A stretch of 64,000 nucleotides of DNA, taken from positions 1-64,000 of the forward strand of contig JAUMTW010000008.1 in the NCBI GenBank assembly GCA_030531005.1, given 5' to 3'. Within the stretch, counting starts at the first letter, position 1; each line of letters begins with the position of its first letter. This document shows, in pieces, positions 34,280 through 44,241 of the stretch. Source of the DNA: Corynebacterium sp. GTDB taxonomy: Bacteria > Actinomycetota > Actinomycetes > Mycobacteriales > Mycobacteriaceae. The notes beneath the pieces were generated by a model, which was not told the origin of the DNA, did no database searches, and worked only from the letters and a program-made list of their open reading frames with translations. Both the position numbers and the translations under genes were made by a program.

Positions 34280-36589
34280 TTACTCCACTACAGAGTTAGC
34301 TCCTACAGCGTGGCCAAAGAGCTCCAGTAGCGTGCCTTCCCAAGCCGCGCGAACCTCGGCCAAGGACAATTCGAGAGTCTTATCCCCGGCAGCTATGCGC
34401 AGCTTCGAACCGGCAACCTTACCCAGGCGCACCATAGGCAGATCTAACTCGGCAGCACGCTGCTGTAAGGCTTCGGCATCCGCGGCATCCACGGCGATGA
34501 GAATACGCGAAGCAGTCTCGGAGAACAGCGCTGCGGCTGGATCCTCGTGCACGGCAGCCAGGTCTACATCCAGACCAATGCCGGCATCATTCGCGCCATG
34601 CAGAGCGAATTCCACCAACGCCTGGGACAAACCTCCCTCAGAGAGGTCATGGGCTGCCTGCACCTGCGAGTTATCCACGAGGAAGTCGCACAGGCGCTGC
34701 TCATTGGCCAGATCTATTGCTGGTGGCATGCCATTGAGTTCACCGGTGGTGACTTGCTGGTAGATGGAACCACCAAACTCCGCCTTCGTAGCGCCGAGCA
34801 AATAAAGCTCTTGGTCGGCAGCTGCACGCAGGGCATGTGGGATGGAATCGGCAACATTATCGATCACACCGAGTACACCAACCACTGGAGTGGGCAGAAT
34901 GGCCTCATCACCGGTCTGGTTATAGAAAGAAACGTTACCGCCGGAAACTGGGATACCCAATTCCTTAGCCCCATCAGCCAGACCGTGTACAGCTTCTTTA
35001 AACTGCCACATTACGGCTGGATCCTCTGGGGAGCCGAAATTTAGACAGTTGGTAACAGCAATGGGGCGCGCACCGGTGGCGGCCACATTGCGGAAGGCTT
35101 CGGCTAAGGCCAAGCGCGCACCAGTGTTGGGCTCCAACTTGGTGTAGCGCCCGGAGGCATCAGTTGCCACGGCGACACCACGACCAGTTTCCTCATCAAT
35201 ACGCAGCACACCAGCATCAGCCTGGCGGGCTTGCACAGTGTTACCGCGCACATAGCGATCGTACTGATTGGTAATGAAGGCACGAGAGCACAGTGCTGGG
35301 GACGCAGCCAAGTCCAAGATATCCTGGCGCAGCCCTGCCGCATCGGTAGGCAATGGCAATTCGCCGGCAACCTGCAGCTCATCCTGCCACTCGGGACGGG
35401 CATAGGGGCGGTCATACTCGGGACCCTCATTGGCAATGGTGTGGGCTGGGGCATCGACGACCAGCTCACCGCGGTGCCGGATAATCAGGTGCTCACCATC
35501 GGTTACCTCGCCGATCTCAGCACACTGGACGTCCCAGTGAGCACAGATCTCGCGGAACTTCGAGACATCTTCAGGACGCACTACTGCGCACATGCGCTCC
35601 TGGGACTCAGAAGAAAGAATCTCGGCTGCAGTCATATTCTCGGCACGCAGCGGCACGGCATCCAGGTTGATTTCCATGCCACCGTCCCCGGAAGCTGCCA
35701 GCTCAGACGTTGCGCAAGCCAGGCCGGCCCCACCTAAGTCCTGAATACCGACAACTACGCCAGACTTATACAGGTCCAGGCAGCACTCAATGAGCACTTT
35801 CTCGGCGAAAGGATCGCCAACCTGCACGGCAGGCAGCTTCCGCTCGGCGCCCTCTTCGAAAGTATCCGAAGCCAACACCGATACACCACCGATGCCATCG
35901 AGGCCGGTACGCGAACCGAAGAGCATCACCTTATTACCCAGACCAGAAGCGAAAGCCAGCTTGAGATCTTCCACCTTCAAGGTGCCCACACACAAAGCAT
36001 TGACCAGTGGATTGCCCGCATAGGAGGCATCAAAGACGGTCTCACCACCGATATTTGGCAGGCCCAGACAATTACCGTAATGGCTAATGCCATCAACCAC
36101 GCCAGGCAGCACGCGCGAGGTATCAGGGGCATCGGCAGGACCAAAGCGCAGCTGATCCATCACCGCAATGGGACGGGCACCCATAGCCATGATGTCGCGC
36201 ACAATACCGCCGACACCGGTGGCTGCACCTTGGTGCGGCTCTACATACGATGGGTGGTTGTGAGATTCCACGCGGAATGTCACCGCATTGCCATCTCCGA
36301 TGTCGACCACGCCAGCGTTCTCGCCGATTCCGGCCAGAATCTTTTCAGCCATCTCAGGCGTCGTAGTCTTACCGAAGTAGCGCAGGTGCACCTTTGAAGA
36401 TTTATAGGAACAGTGCTCCGACCACATCACGGAATACATGGCCAACTCGGCATCGGTGGGACGGCGGCCCAAGATCTCCTTGATGCGCTGGTACTCATCA
36501 TCCTTGAGCCCCAAGCTGATATAGGGCTGCTCCAGACTCGAATCAGCCTGAGCAGCTTCTACAGTGTCATTGAAAGTTTGTTGCGTCAC
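34280..36589 (-). CDS. purL: Phosphoribosylformylglycinamidine synthase II (large subunit)
   Basis: 769-residue PurL of the small Bacillus type, working with PurQ (glutaminase) and PurS to make FGAM. Signatures are [15 protein letters not shown] (about 48-62), [28 protein letters not shown], and [13 protein letters not shown] in the second half. purQ lies 9 bp upstream and purS overlaps purQ, so purS-purQ-purL is one transcript. It ends 6 bp before pabAB, which may extend the operon. Confidence 0.97.
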   Translation of the reverse strand: MTQQTFNDTVEAAQADSSLEQPYISLGLKDDEYQRIKEILGRRPTDAELAMYSVMWSEHCSYKSSKVHLRYFGKTTTPEMAEKILAGIGENAGVVDIGDGNAVTFRVESHNHPSYVEPHQGAATGVGGIVRDIMAMGARPIAVMDQLRFGPADAPDTSRVLPGVVDGISHYGNCLGLPNIGGETVFDASYAGNPLVNALCVGTLKVEDLKLAFASGLGNKVMLFGSRTGLDGIGGVSVLASDTFEEGAERKLPAVQVGDPFAEKVLIECCLDLYKSGVVVGIQDLGGAGLACATSELAASGDGGMEINLDAVPLRAENMTAAEILSSESQERMCAVVRPEDVSKFREICAHWDVQCAEIGEVTDGEHLIIRHRGELVVDAPAHTIANEGPEYDRPYARPEWQDELQVAGELPLPTDAAGLRQDILDLAASPALCSRAFITNQYDRYVRGNTVQARQADAGVLRIDEETGRGVAVATDASGRYTKLEPNTGARLALAEAFRNVAATGARPIAVTNCLNFGSPEDPAVMWQFKEAVHGLADGAKELGIPVSGGNVSFYNQTGDEAILPTPVVGVLGVIDNVADSIPHALRAAADQELYLLGATKAEFGGSIYQQVTTGELNGMPPAIDLANEQRLCDFLVDNSQVQAAHDLSEGGLSQALVEFALHGANDAGIGLDVDLAAVHEDPAAALFSETASRILIAVDAADAEALQQRAAELDLPMVRLGKVAGSKLRIAAGDKTLELSLAEVRAAWEGTLLELFGHAVGANSVVE

Positions 36590-36598
36590 CTGATTCTC

Positions 36599-37261
36599 CT
36601 AGGATCCGACGGCGGATAGGAACAGCTCGAGGCCGTCGAGGGAAGGACCAGTCAAGGCCTCAACAGCATGCTCTGGGTGTGGCATCAAACCCACCACGCG
36701 GCCAGTCTCATTGGCAATTCCGGCGATGCCATGAATGGAGCCATTGAAGTTCTCGGTATAGCGGAAAACCACGCGGCCTTCCCCCTCAAGCTCAGCTACA
36801 GTTTCCGCACTCGCCTGGAAACGGCCCTCACCATGTTTCGAAGGGATGTAAATCTGCTGCCCCTTCTCAAAGGTATTAGTCCAAGTAGTATTCGCGTTTT
36901 CAACCACTAGATGTGTATCCACACAGTGGAAGTGCAATCCCTGGTTGCGCGTCAGCGCGCCAGGCAGTAGGCCGGCCTCGGTGAGGATTTGGAAACCATT
37001 ACAAATGCCCAAAACAGGGAGACCGCCCTTGGCCTTGTCGATGACAGTACGCATCACAGGGGCCTGGGCGGAGATAGCACCAGTACGTAGGTAGTCGCCA
37101 TAGGAAAAGCCGCCGGGAACAACTACAGCATCCACACCGTGTAAGTCTGGGTCGGCATGCCACAAGGACACGACCTCAGCGCCAGCTAAACGGGCGGCAC
37201 GGGCGGCATCGACATCATCGAGGGTGCCGGGGAACGTGATTACTCCGATACGTACGCTCAT
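36599..37261 (-). CDS. purQ: Phosphoribosylformylglycinamidine synthase I (glutaminase)
   Basis: 220-residue class I glutamine amidotransferase supplying ammonia to PurL. It starts [20 protein letters not shown]. The nucleophile Cys is in LGICNGFQ, and the catalytic His-Glu pair in MPHPEHA near the C-terminus. Overlaps purS by 4 bp and precedes purL by 9 bp. Confidence 0.97.
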   Translation of the reverse strand: MSVRIGVITFPGTLDDVDAARAARLAGAEVVSLWHADPDLHGVDAVVVPGGFSYGDYLRTGAISAQAPVMRTVIDKAKGGLPVLGICNGFQILTEAGLLPGALTRNQGLHFHCVDTHLVVENANTTWTNTFEKGQQIYIPSKHGEGRFQASAETVAELEGEGRVVFRYTENFNGSIHGIAGIANETGRVVGLMPHPEHAVEALTGPSLDGLELFLSAVGS

Positions 37262-37500
37262 TCAGCATCCTCGAATAGCACGTCGAACTCTTCAATAACG
37301 GTGTTGGCCAAAAGGACCTCCGCCATCTTCTCGACATCTGCGCGGGTCACGGAGTCGTCGACCTCTATCTCAAATCGCTTACCCTGACGCACATCGGAGA
37401 CTCCTTCGACTCCAATACGGCCCAGGGCGCGAACTACAGCTTGGCCTTGCGGATCCAGAATTTCCGCTTTCGGCATCACATTGACTACAACACGGCTCAC
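37258..37500 (-). CDS. purS: Phosphoribosylformylglycinamidine synthase subunit PurS
   Basis: 80-residue bridging subunit of the PurLQS complex. [25 protein letters not shown] is the classic PurS start (shown as a region, residues 6-30), and the [17 protein letters not shown] segment ends the fold. The GTG start at 37500 has AAGGGAG about 11 nt upstream. Its 5' flank holds an alternating GC tract (37541-37557) and an inverted repeat at 37611-37657. Confidence 0.95.
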   Translation of the reverse strand: MSRVVVNVMPKAEILDPQGQAVVRALGRIGVEGVSDVRQGKRFEIEVDDSVTRADVEKMAEVLLANTVIEEFDVLFEDAE

Positions 37501-37540
37501 GTTGACAAAGCTCCCTTAGCTTCGGAGAAATTTGAACGGT

Positions 37541-37557
37541 GCGCGCGGGCGCGCGCG
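37541..37557. repeat. Alternating GC tract in the purS leader
   Basis: GCGCGCGGGCGCGCGCG is almost pure alternating purine-pyrimidine and self-complementary. It lies 41-57 bp before the purS start in what should be its 5' leader. It could form a GC hairpin or left-handed DNA; function unknown. Confidence 0.4.
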
Positions 37558-37610
37558 TCGCCTCTTACTGTACCTGCTCATATCCCTAGAACCGCAATTA
37601 CCCCCTCCCT

Positions 37611-37670
37611 ATAGGCAATCACCTATTGACCTCACGGACAGATAAGAGATTGCCTATTAATTTCGTTATC
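37611..37670. promoter_or_regulatory. Overlapping inverted repeats upstream of purSQL
   Basis: ATAGGCAATC (37611-37620) and GATTGCCTAT (37648-37657) form a perfect 10-bp inverted repeat. GATAA (37641-37645) and TTATC (37666-37670) form a second, overlapping one. The position 110-170 bp before purS makes an operator for a purine or global regulator plausible. No known regulator motif matches. Confidence 0.45.
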
Positions 37671-37689
37671 TGCGCGCAACAAAATCTCA

Positions 37690-37755
37690 GAATTGTTACC
37701 ACTTTACAACCACCCCCAAATTACCCCCGTTCCCCATGGTGGAAGTGGACAATTC
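37690..37755. repeat. Long imperfect inverted repeat
   Basis: GAATTGT-TA-CCACTT (37690-37704) pairs with AAGTGGACAATTC (37743-37755) apart from two unpaired bases. The loop contains two C5 runs and TCCCCATGG. It may be a transcript hairpin or an operator pair. Confidence 0.4.
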
Positions 37756-38097
37756 GGGCCCATGGAGCGCAATGACCCCAGAAATATTGGCGCATTTGTG
37801 TAGCTTTTTCTAGCTAACTCCCCATCGCAAGGTAGCAGTTATGCCACCTCGCACATTTCCCCACGTTACCTGGCCGTTACACTACCGCTACCTCTCCCTT
37901 ATCTAGCGGCGGGGGTAGAGCTGAATATATCTTGAAAAAATTTTTTGAAGCGACATTTTCGCTGGTCGAGCCAAGTTTTATATAGCGCGAACCGAATTGC
38001 CAGGAATCTGCCATCTTTACGCCATCGCAGTGTACTTTTTAGCATCGACTCTACCATTACCGCAGGTCACCACAATTAAATACACATATAACAATCC

Positions 38098-38450
38098 TGC
38101 CAAGAGCATGAAAGCCCTGCACAACGGCCACTTTCCAAGTTGCAGGGCATCTCCGAGCATGTCACAATGGAATTAACGACAGCGAAAGTTGTCGTAGTGA
38201 AGACGCCAAAAGGATTCCTCGTGATTGTGGTTTTACTAACAATCTCCGCCACTTCATGAGGAACATTGATCGAAGCCTTGCACGTTGAGGGACACGCAAG
38301 ACTTCCGAAACCATCCAGAAGGCATGACCTTCCTCCCGTTGAGGGGCGGGAGCAGGATGGTGGGATAGATCCCCTACAGGCGACTTTCCTTTCTGAGATA
38401 GAGGGTTAAATGGGCCTCACGGTTATTACAATCGTGAGGCCCATTCTTTT
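38098..38450 (+). ncRNA. Candidate structured non-coding RNA between purS and ptrB
   Basis: No supported protein frame exists between 37501 and 38448. From about 38098 the plus strand can fold into a chain of helices. They are GCCCTGCA/TGCAGGGC (38114-38121 with 38141-38148); an 8-bp hairpin ACGACAGC-GAAA-GTTGTCGT (38176-38195) enclosed by CACAAT/ATTGTG (38163-38168 with 38224-38229); CTTGC/GCAAG (38277-38281 with 38296-38300); and a three-way junction. The junction has closing stem ACCATCC/GGATGGT (38310-38316 with 38355-38361), inner stems GAAGG/CCTTC (38318-38322 with 38328-38332) and CTCCCG/CGGGAG (38333-38338 with 38347-38352). A strong terminator follows. The GNRA tetraloop fits the plus strand only. 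Two loops share GTTGAGGG. The 5' end is a guess from TATAAC at 38087. I do not recognise tmRNA, RNase P, SRP or 6C RNA features. Confidence 0.55.
38410..38450. terminator. Terminator of the candidate RNA and of ptrB
   Basis: Twelve-bp perfect stem (38410-38421 with 38433-38444, ATGGGCCTCACG/CGTGAGGCCCAT) with an 11-nt loop. On the plus strand it is followed by TCTTTT. On the minus strand it directly follows the ptrB stop but has only a short T-run. Confidence 0.85.
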
Positions 38451-40539
38451 AATGAATCTGATCCACGAGCCAGGCATACTCGAAAGCCGTCTGCTCCCAG
38501 CGCGCATAGCGCCCCGACACACCCCCATGGCCAGCTGCCATTTCAGTCTTTAGCAAGAACGCACCTTCCGTGGCAGTAGCACGCAGCTTTGCAATCCACT
38601 TAGCCGGCTCCACATAAAGCACGCGAGTATCATTAAGCGAAGTCACAGCCAAAATATTTGGGTACGCCTTAGCCTCGACGTTTTCATACGGCGCATACGT
38701 GGCCATATAGTCGTACACTTCCGGCTCATGATAAGGATCGCCCCACTCATCCCATTCTGCCACCGTGAGCGGCAGTTCAGGCATCAAAATACTGGTGAGC
38801 GGATCCACAAAAGGCACAACCGCCTCCAGCGCCTTAAAGCGATCTCCCGCCATATTAGCTACCGCGCCAATAAGCAGGCCGCCCGCAGAGCCACCCAATC
38901 CAGCTAACTGCTCGCGGCGCGTAATTCCTTGGTCAAGCAAGGCATCAGCGACTGCAATGAAGTCGGTGAACGTGTTCTTCTTCTTGAGCCCCTTGCCATT
39001 GTCATACCAAGCACGCCCCATCTCACCTCCGCCGCGGATGTGCGCGATGGCGAAAATAATGCCGCGATCTAGCAGCGAGAGCCGCGCCACGGAGAACCCG
39101 GGATCAGTGGAGGACTCATAGGCACCATAGCCATAGAGCAAAGTGGGCTGCGGTTGGGAAATATCCAAATCCGCGCGATGTACCAGCGATACAGGGATTT
39201 GCACCCCATCAGCAGCGGTGACCCACATGCGGCGCGCCACATAGTCAGCCGGGTCATAGCCACCCAACACCTCTTGCCGCTTGCGAACAATACGTTCCCC
39301 TGTAGCAACCACATAATCAAAAATGGTGGTTGGCTGCGTAAAGGACTCATAAGCCATCCGCAATACCGGCGCATCCCACTCAGGATGCCCCAACGCGCTC
39401 AAGGAATACAGCTCTTCATCGCCTGCGACTTCCTGAAAATCAGTAAACCCGGCATCATCAAGCTGCATGACGGCAACCCGCCCAATCGCACTCTCGCGGT
39501 AGCCCAATACAATCTGGTGCTCGTAGCAATCCACACCTTCAATGCGCACCTCCGCACAATGTGGAACCAAGACATGCAATGCGCCAAAATCCAGTGCCTG
39601 ACCCACCGGTAGAGCCCCCACCTCATGATTGGGACCATGCGCATTGTGCGTGACGATCCACGTATCCTGCCCGGCTATAACCGCATGATCCAATTCATAT
39701 TCGATGCCGGTCTCACGTGCCCGAACACACTCGAAGTCCCCCTCAGGGTTATCCTGTTCGAGCACCCACACCTCAGTAGTGACCTTCGAGGCGACCTCGA
39801 TGATCAAATACTTTTCACTACGCGTGCCACCCACACCCACGCCGAAGCTCTGATCGTCCTCCCGAAAAACGCACACATCCTCGGCGACATCCGTGCCAAT
39901 CTTATGGCGCCACACCGAATCCGGGCGCCAGGCATCATCAACACGCTGATAGAATAAATAGTCCTCGCCGACCCATGATGCCCCATAAAAAACATCACTG
40001 ATGACATCGGGCAGGTGCTCCCCGGTCTCCAAATCTTTCACACGCAACTCAAAGCGCTCATCACCGGCCGTATCCACAGAATAAGCCAAGTAGCGACCAG
40101 AAGTCGTAACCGAGGAAGCACCCAAGGAAAAGAATTCATGCCCAGCGGCCAACTCATTCAAATCAAGGATGACCTGCTCACCCTCAAGATCGCGAGGCGG
40201 TTCCCAGGCATCCGCTCCCTCCACGACCGGAATGCGACACGAATAACCATAGTCCTTGCCCTCTTCAGTACGGCCATAATACCAATACTGGCCAGCACGC
40301 TGCGGGATGGAGAGATCAGTCTCTTTCACCCGCGACTTAATCTCCCCATAGATAGCCTCCTTCATGGGGAGCAAATGCGCGGTCTCCTGCTCAGTGTAGG
40401 CATTTTCAGCCTCTAGATATGCCAACGTGGCTGGGGAATCCTTATCCCGCAGCCACTCATATTGGTCTTGAAAGGTACGCCCGTGACGAACCCGCTCGTA
40501 GGGTTGCTGGGCGGCGATCGGAGCATTGAGTTTTGTCAT
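38449..40539 (-). CDS. ptrB: Oligopeptidase B (S9 family prolyl-oligopeptidase fold)
   Basis: Serine peptidase of 696 residues cleaving short peptides after basic residues. The N-terminal seven-blade propeller domain (RVRHGRTFQDQYEWLRD onward) covers about 1-410. The alpha/beta-hydrolase domain has the nucleophile in GLGGSAGGLL (about residue 550), the acid in SLNDTRVLY and His at about 670 in AAGHGGVSG. The start is the ATG at 40539 (MTKLNAP); a longer reading frame continues into purC antisense and is not real. The gene lies 16 bp downstream of purC, the same linkage as in C. glutamicum. Confidence 0.93.
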   Translation of the reverse strand: MTKLNAPIAAQQPYERVRHGRTFQDQYEWLRDKDSPATLAYLEAENAYTEQETAHLLPMKEAIYGEIKSRVKETDLSIPQRAGQYWYYGRTEEGKDYGYSCRIPVVEGADAWEPPRDLEGEQVILDLNELAAGHEFFSLGASSVTTSGRYLAYSVDTAGDERFELRVKDLETGEHLPDVISDVFYGASWVGEDYLFYQRVDDAWRPDSVWRHKIGTDVAEDVCVFREDDQSFGVGVGGTRSEKYLIIEVASKVTTEVWVLEQDNPEGDFECVRARETGIEYELDHAVIAGQDTWIVTHNAHGPNHEVGALPVGQALDFGALHVLVPHCAEVRIEGVDCYEHQIVLGYRESAIGRVAVMQLDDAGFTDFQEVAGDEELYSLSALGHPEWDAPVLRMAYESFTQPTTIFDYVVATGERIVRKRQEVLGGYDPADYVARRMWVTAADGVQIPVSLVHRADLDISQPQPTLLYGYGAYESSTDPGFSVARLSLLDRGIIFAIAHIRGGGEMGRAWYDNGKGLKKKNTFTDFIAVADALLDQGITRREQLAGLGGSAGGLLIGAVANMAGDRFKALEAVVPFVDPLTSILMPELPLTVAEWDEWGDPYHEPEVYDYMATYAPYENVEAKAYPNILAVTSLNDTRVLYVEPAKWIAKLRATATEGAFLLKTEMAAGHGGVSGRYARWEQTAFEYAWLVDQIH

Positions 40540-40555
40540 GCCCCCGATCGTACAG

Positions 40556-41449
40556 TTAAGCGCAATTGCCAATCCAGTCGTGGAACTTCTTCCCCGTGAT
40601 GAGCTCGAAGGCATCCACATAGCGATCACGGGTAGCCTCCACCACGCTGCCAGGCAGACTTGGTGGCTGAGCCCCACTGGCTTTATCCCAACCGGACTTC
40701 GGGCCAGTAAGCCAATTACGCAAATATTGCTTATCGAAACTCGGCTGCACCTGTCCCTCCACATAATCAGCCGCAGGCCAATACCGAGAAGAATCAGGGG
40801 TGAGCACCTCATCAGCAAGCACCAAATTGCCCTCGGCATCCAGGCCGAATTCAAACTTAGTATCTGCCAAAATGATACCGCGCTCCTCAGCCAGCGCGGC
40901 CGCCTTGCTATAGATATGCAGGGTGGCATCACGCAGTTCTTCGGCGCGCTGCTGCCCCAACTTATCTACCACAGCATCAAAGCTGACGTTTTCATCATGC
41001 TCCCCAAACTCCGCCTTCGTGGCTGGCGTGAAGATAGGCTCCGGGAGCTTGGAAGCCTCGGTCAAGCCCTCCGGCAGAGGAATGCCACAAACAGTACCGT
41101 CTGCCTGATATTCCTTCAGACCCGAGCCAGTCAGATAACCACGCGCCACACACTCAAATGGAAGCATGTCGAGCTTCTTAACGACAATAGCTCGTCCCAG
41201 CACCTCCTCCGGGATGGCTGGGTCATCAATAGGGCCGGCCAGGTGATTAGGGAAATCAATATGCTCAAAGAAGAACATACTCATAGCAGTGAGAATGCGT
41301 CCCTTATCGGGAATTTCCGGATCCAGGATGTAGTCGAATGCCGAAACACGGTCGGAAGCCACCATGAGCAAACGCTGCTCATCAATTTCATAGATTTCGC
41401 GGACCTTACCGGCCGAAACATGCTGATACTGGGACAATTCTGGTCGCAT
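40556..41449 (-). CDS. purC: SAICAR synthetase (phosphoribosylaminoimidazole-succinocarboxamide synthase)
   Basis: Joins aspartate to CAIR in purine synthesis. 297 residues. [26 protein letters not shown] is the N-terminal family signature (shown in parts, residues 14-40). [21 protein letters not shown] and the SAICAR motif LADTKFEFG near residue 195 are intact, as is [10 protein letters not shown]. ptrB follows after 16 bp and purB precedes it by 29 bp, so purB-purC-ptrB may be one transcript. Confidence 0.97.
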   Translation of the reverse strand: MRPELSQYQHVSAGKVREIYEIDEQRLLMVASDRVSAFDYILDPEIPDKGRILTAMSMFFFEHIDFPNHLAGPIDDPAIPEEVLGRAIVVKKLDMLPFECVARGYLTGSGLKEYQADGTVCGIPLPEGLTEASKLPEPIFTPATKAEFGEHDENVSFDAVVDKLGQQRAEELRDATLHIYSKAAALAEERGIILADTKFEFGLDAEGNLVLADEVLTPDSSRYWPAADYVEGQVQPSFDKQYLRNWLTGPKSGWDKASGAQPPSLPGSVVEATRDRYVDAFELITGKKFHDWIGNCA

Positions 41450-41478
41450 AGCACCAAAGTCTAGGCTGGCAAGCGCAA

Positions 41479-42918
41479 TTACACAATATCGCCCGGCGCG
41501 TACCCAGCAGCCTCCGGATGCTGCTGCACCAAAGTATCCACACGCTTAACCACGCGGGCAACTTGACGCTCAGCCGCCCCAATAAAGGCATGACGGTCCG
41601 CCAAAGCATCAGCAAGTGCCGACTCATCTAATGGGAAACGCTCATCAGCAGCCAAACGAGCTACAAGATCCTGCTCACCGCCATTCTCACGCATATTCAA
41701 AGCCACAGCAACAGCATGCTCCTTAATGAGCTCATGAGCAGTCTCACGGCCCACACCGGCACGCACCGCCGCCATAAGAATACGAGTCGTAGCCAAGAAC
41801 GGCAGATAACGCTCCAACTCCCGCTCAATCATGGCCGGGAAAGCACCAAACTCCTGCAACACAGTCAAGAAAGTCTCAAACATGCCATCCAAAGCGAAAA
41901 AGGCATCAGGCAACGCAACGCGGCGGATAACTGAACAGAAAACATCACCCTCATTCCACTGCTGGCCAGCTAAATCAGCAACCATAGTGAGATAACCACG
42001 CAAGATAACCTGCATACCACCCACACGCTCACATGAGCGAGCATTCATCTTATGGGGCATCGCACTAGAACCAACCTGGCCTTCCTTAAAGCCCTCGGTT
42101 ACGGTCTCATTACCAGCCATCAGACGAATCGTAGTAGCCAAACTCGAAGGGCCCGCACCCAGCTCCACCAAAGCCGAAACCACATCGAAATCCAACGAAC
42201 GCGGATACACCTGTCCCACCGAATCAAAAATGCGCTTAAAGCCAAGATAATCGGCAACCTCAGTCTCCAAGGCCTGCAGCTTAGACTCATCGCCACCAAC
42301 CAGATCCAACATATCCTGCGCCGTGCCCATAGGGCCCTTAATTCCACGCAGCGGATAGCGGCGCAACAAATCCTCCACCCGCTCAATACCCAGCAAAACC
42401 TCCTCAGTAGCAGAAGCAAACCGCTTCCCCAAAGTGGTCGCTTGAGCCGCCACATTATGAGAACGCCCCGCCATCACAAGCCCCTGATACTGCGCAGCCC
42501 GCTCAGCCAAACGCGCCGCCACAGCCACAGCCTTATCGCGCACCAACTCCAAAGAGCGCACAATCTGCAGCTGCTCCACATTCTCCGTCAAATCGCGAGA
42601 AGTCATACCCTTATGCACATGCTCAAAACCCGCCAACGCGTTGAACTCCTCAATACGAGCCTTCACATCGTGACGCGTAACACGCTCCCGGGCATTAATG
42701 CTATCGAGATCAACCTCATCAACGACAGCCTCATAAGAATCAATCGCCTCCGACGGAATATCCACACCAAGATACTGCTGAGCACGCATCACGGCAATCC
42801 AGAGCTGGCGCTCCATAATGATCTTGGACTCCGCACTCCAAATATCAACGAGCTCCGGAGAAGCATAACGAGAAGAAAGAACATTGGAAATCTGCTTTTT
42901 TTGAACCACGTTCCCCAT
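41479..42918 (-). CDS. purB: Adenylosuccinate lyase
   Basis: Cleaves SAICAR and adenylosuccinate, releasing fumarate. 479 residues from the ATG at 42918, giving the expected [17 protein letters not shown] start. A longer open frame upstream runs through the palindromic leader region and is not used. Motifs include [30 protein letters not shown], and the fumarase-superfamily signature [17 protein letters not shown] near residue 290. Typical length and complete. Confidence 0.96.
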   Translation of the reverse strand: MGNVVQKKQISNVLSSRYASPELVDIWSAESKIIMERQLWIAVMRAQQYLGVDIPSEAIDSYEAVVDEVDLDSINARERVTRHDVKARIEEFNALAGFEHVHKGMTSRDLTENVEQLQIVRSLELVRDKAVAVAARLAERAAQYQGLVMAGRSHNVAAQATTLGKRFASATEEVLLGIERVEDLLRRYPLRGIKGPMGTAQDMLDLVGGDESKLQALETEVADYLGFKRIFDSVGQVYPRSLDFDVVSALVELGAGPSSLATTIRLMAGNETVTEGFKEGQVGSSAMPHKMNARSCERVGGMQVILRGYLTMVADLAGQQWNEGDVFCSVIRRVALPDAFFALDGMFETFLTVLQEFGAFPAMIERELERYLPFLATTRILMAAVRAGVGRETAHELIKEHAVAVALNMRENGGEQDLVARLAADERFPLDESALADALADRHAFIGAAERQVARVVKRVDTLVQQHPEAAGYAPGDIV

Positions 42919-42948
42919 TATCGCATTAAAAGCGCAGCTGTTGATAAC

Positions 42949-43020
42949 TCTCCCCATGGAGAGGGATACTTTTCCACAGGGCGCGTGCTCCCCATGGGAA
43001 AGCACTTGTCCCATGGGAAA
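42949..43020. repeat. CCATGG-centred hairpins and direct repeats before the HNH gene
   Basis: In the 124-bp gap between the divergent purB and HNH genes: hairpin CTCTCC-CCAT-GGAGAG (42949-42964), hairpin GTGCT/AGCAC (42985-42989 with 43001-43005) around CCCATGGG, and a direct repeat CCCATGGGAAA at 42991-43001 and 43010-43020 (19-bp spacing). Could be operators for either gene. Confidence 0.5.
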
Positions 43021-43042
43021 TTTGCTGCGTACCTTCATAGCC

Positions 43043-44212
43043 ATGGACGCATTCGTAGCACTAAACTTCTTCGCCACATCCGGCATTGATGTGCTCGAAG
43101 CCGTCTACGCTGCCGCAAAAACACCCCAACAATGCCGCGAGCTCAAACATCATCTACAGATGAGTGGCGAATCCATAAATAAAATGCTCAGCACCGCGCG
43201 GCGCTTCTACACCCAAGACTCACAACGCGGCCTTCGCAATCAAGCCCGCCAATACGCCCGTCAGCACCAACTGTCCCTCGAGGCCTTAACCACCATTTCC
43301 ACCGCACTCAGCCACTTGAGCCCAAATGCGGCTATGTCTGAAGCCCAATTGCTTGTAGAAGTCGTGGACTGGGCCAAGGGGGCTGAAATTGAAAAAATTA
43401 AAACGCACGTCCGCGCTCGTATCCAGCAACTCAACGAACCTGCCGTACCCACACGCCCACGCCAGTGGCTACGCTGCTCTAAACACCCCGATGCGGACGG
43501 CATGCGCTATCTCATTGCCAAACTTGATGATGTCGCTCTGGCCTCAATCATGGGGTCTTTACACCCAATCGCATCGGCGATCCGTAAAAAGCACCGTCAC
43601 ATCACCCAGCAGCAAGCATTGGCTGAGGCCCTACTAACCCGCGTTACTACCGGCGGTAACCAAAAGCCCGTGTTGCAACGCCAAGGCCTAATCCTGTTGC
43701 CTGCTGATGGTTATAAGCATCTGGGCAATAATATGTTGGCCACCACTGATGGCGCCCAGATCCCTGCGGAGAAATTAGCTGAACACCTACTTGCCGATTT
43801 CGGTTATGCTTTGCTCTATGACGAGAATTGCGAACCGGTGAATTTGTATCGCACCCAGCGACTAGCGAATCGCAAACAGCGACTAATTTTAACCGCAGAC
43901 CAACTGTTATGTGTGGATCCTAATTGCGATCGCCCCGCTTATACTGCCCAAGCACATCACGTGCAGGCTTGGAAAAATGGGGGCGCTACGAATTTAGAAA
44001 ATTTAGTCGCCGCCTGCCCCACGCATAATGCGCAAAACGACGACGACCGAGAAAAATGCCGGAACGGTTACTACGTCCGCGACCCTGAAACTGGACGGGC
44101 CGCATTCCAACCTCCCGATGGTGGAAGGCTCAGATACAACACTTTTCCCCTAGCCGAAAAGTCCGGCCGGGCCTGGGCGATTAAACATTTCCAAAAACCC
44201 GACAATCAATAG
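43043..44212 (+). CDS. DUF222 / 13E12-type HNH endonuclease-like protein
   Basis: 389-residue protein with an N-terminal DUF222-like helical region and a C-terminal HNH nuclease domain. Metal-binding pieces are CVDPNCDRPA (a C-x4-C pair), AHHVQAWKNGGATNLENLVAAC and HNAQNDDD. The family (13E12 repeat) is common and often multicopy in actinobacteria; biological role unknown. It is the only plus-strand gene inserted among the minus-strand purine genes (between purB and purD). Its codon use is more AT-rich (AATTTAGAAAATTTA) than theirs, which suggests later arrival. Start at 43043 (MDAFVAL) is chosen over the longer frame that reads through the palindromes. Confidence 0.85.
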   Translation: MDAFVALNFFATSGIDVLEAVYAAAKTPQQCRELKHHLQMSGESINKMLSTARRFYTQDSQRGLRNQARQYARQHQLSLEALTTISTALSHLSPNAAMSEAQLLVEVVDWAKGAEIEKIKTHVRARIQQLNEPAVPTRPRQWLRCSKHPDADGMRYLIAKLDDVALASIMGSLHPIASAIRKKHRHITQQQALAEALLTRVTTGGNQKPVLQRQGLILLPADGYKHLGNNMLATTDGAQIPAEKLAEHLLADFGYALLYDENCEPVNLYRTQRLANRKQRLILTADQLLCVDPNCDRPAYTAQAHHVQAWKNGGATNLENLVAACPTHNAQNDDDREKCRNGYYVRDPETGRAAFQPPDGGRLRYNTFPLAEKSGRAWAIKHFQKPDNQ

Positions 44213-44241
44213 GCGATCGCCGGGCGTTTCGCCTGCCCAAT

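Noticed and set aside
38098..38450. tmRNA, RNase P RNA, SRP RNA or 6C RNA
   Set aside because: No tmRNA acceptor end, no conserved RNase P core words, no SRP tetraloop domain and no C6 loops could be found; only an unclassified structured RNA is supported.
40526..41464. 312-codon plus-strand open frame opposite purC
   Set aside because: Mirror of the purC reading frame; no family resemblance and no start signal.
42052..43089. 345-codon plus-strand open frame opposite purB
   Set aside because: It is the complement of a well-matched adenylosuccinate lyase gene, has an Arg/His/Thr-rich repetitive composition and no ribosome binding site.
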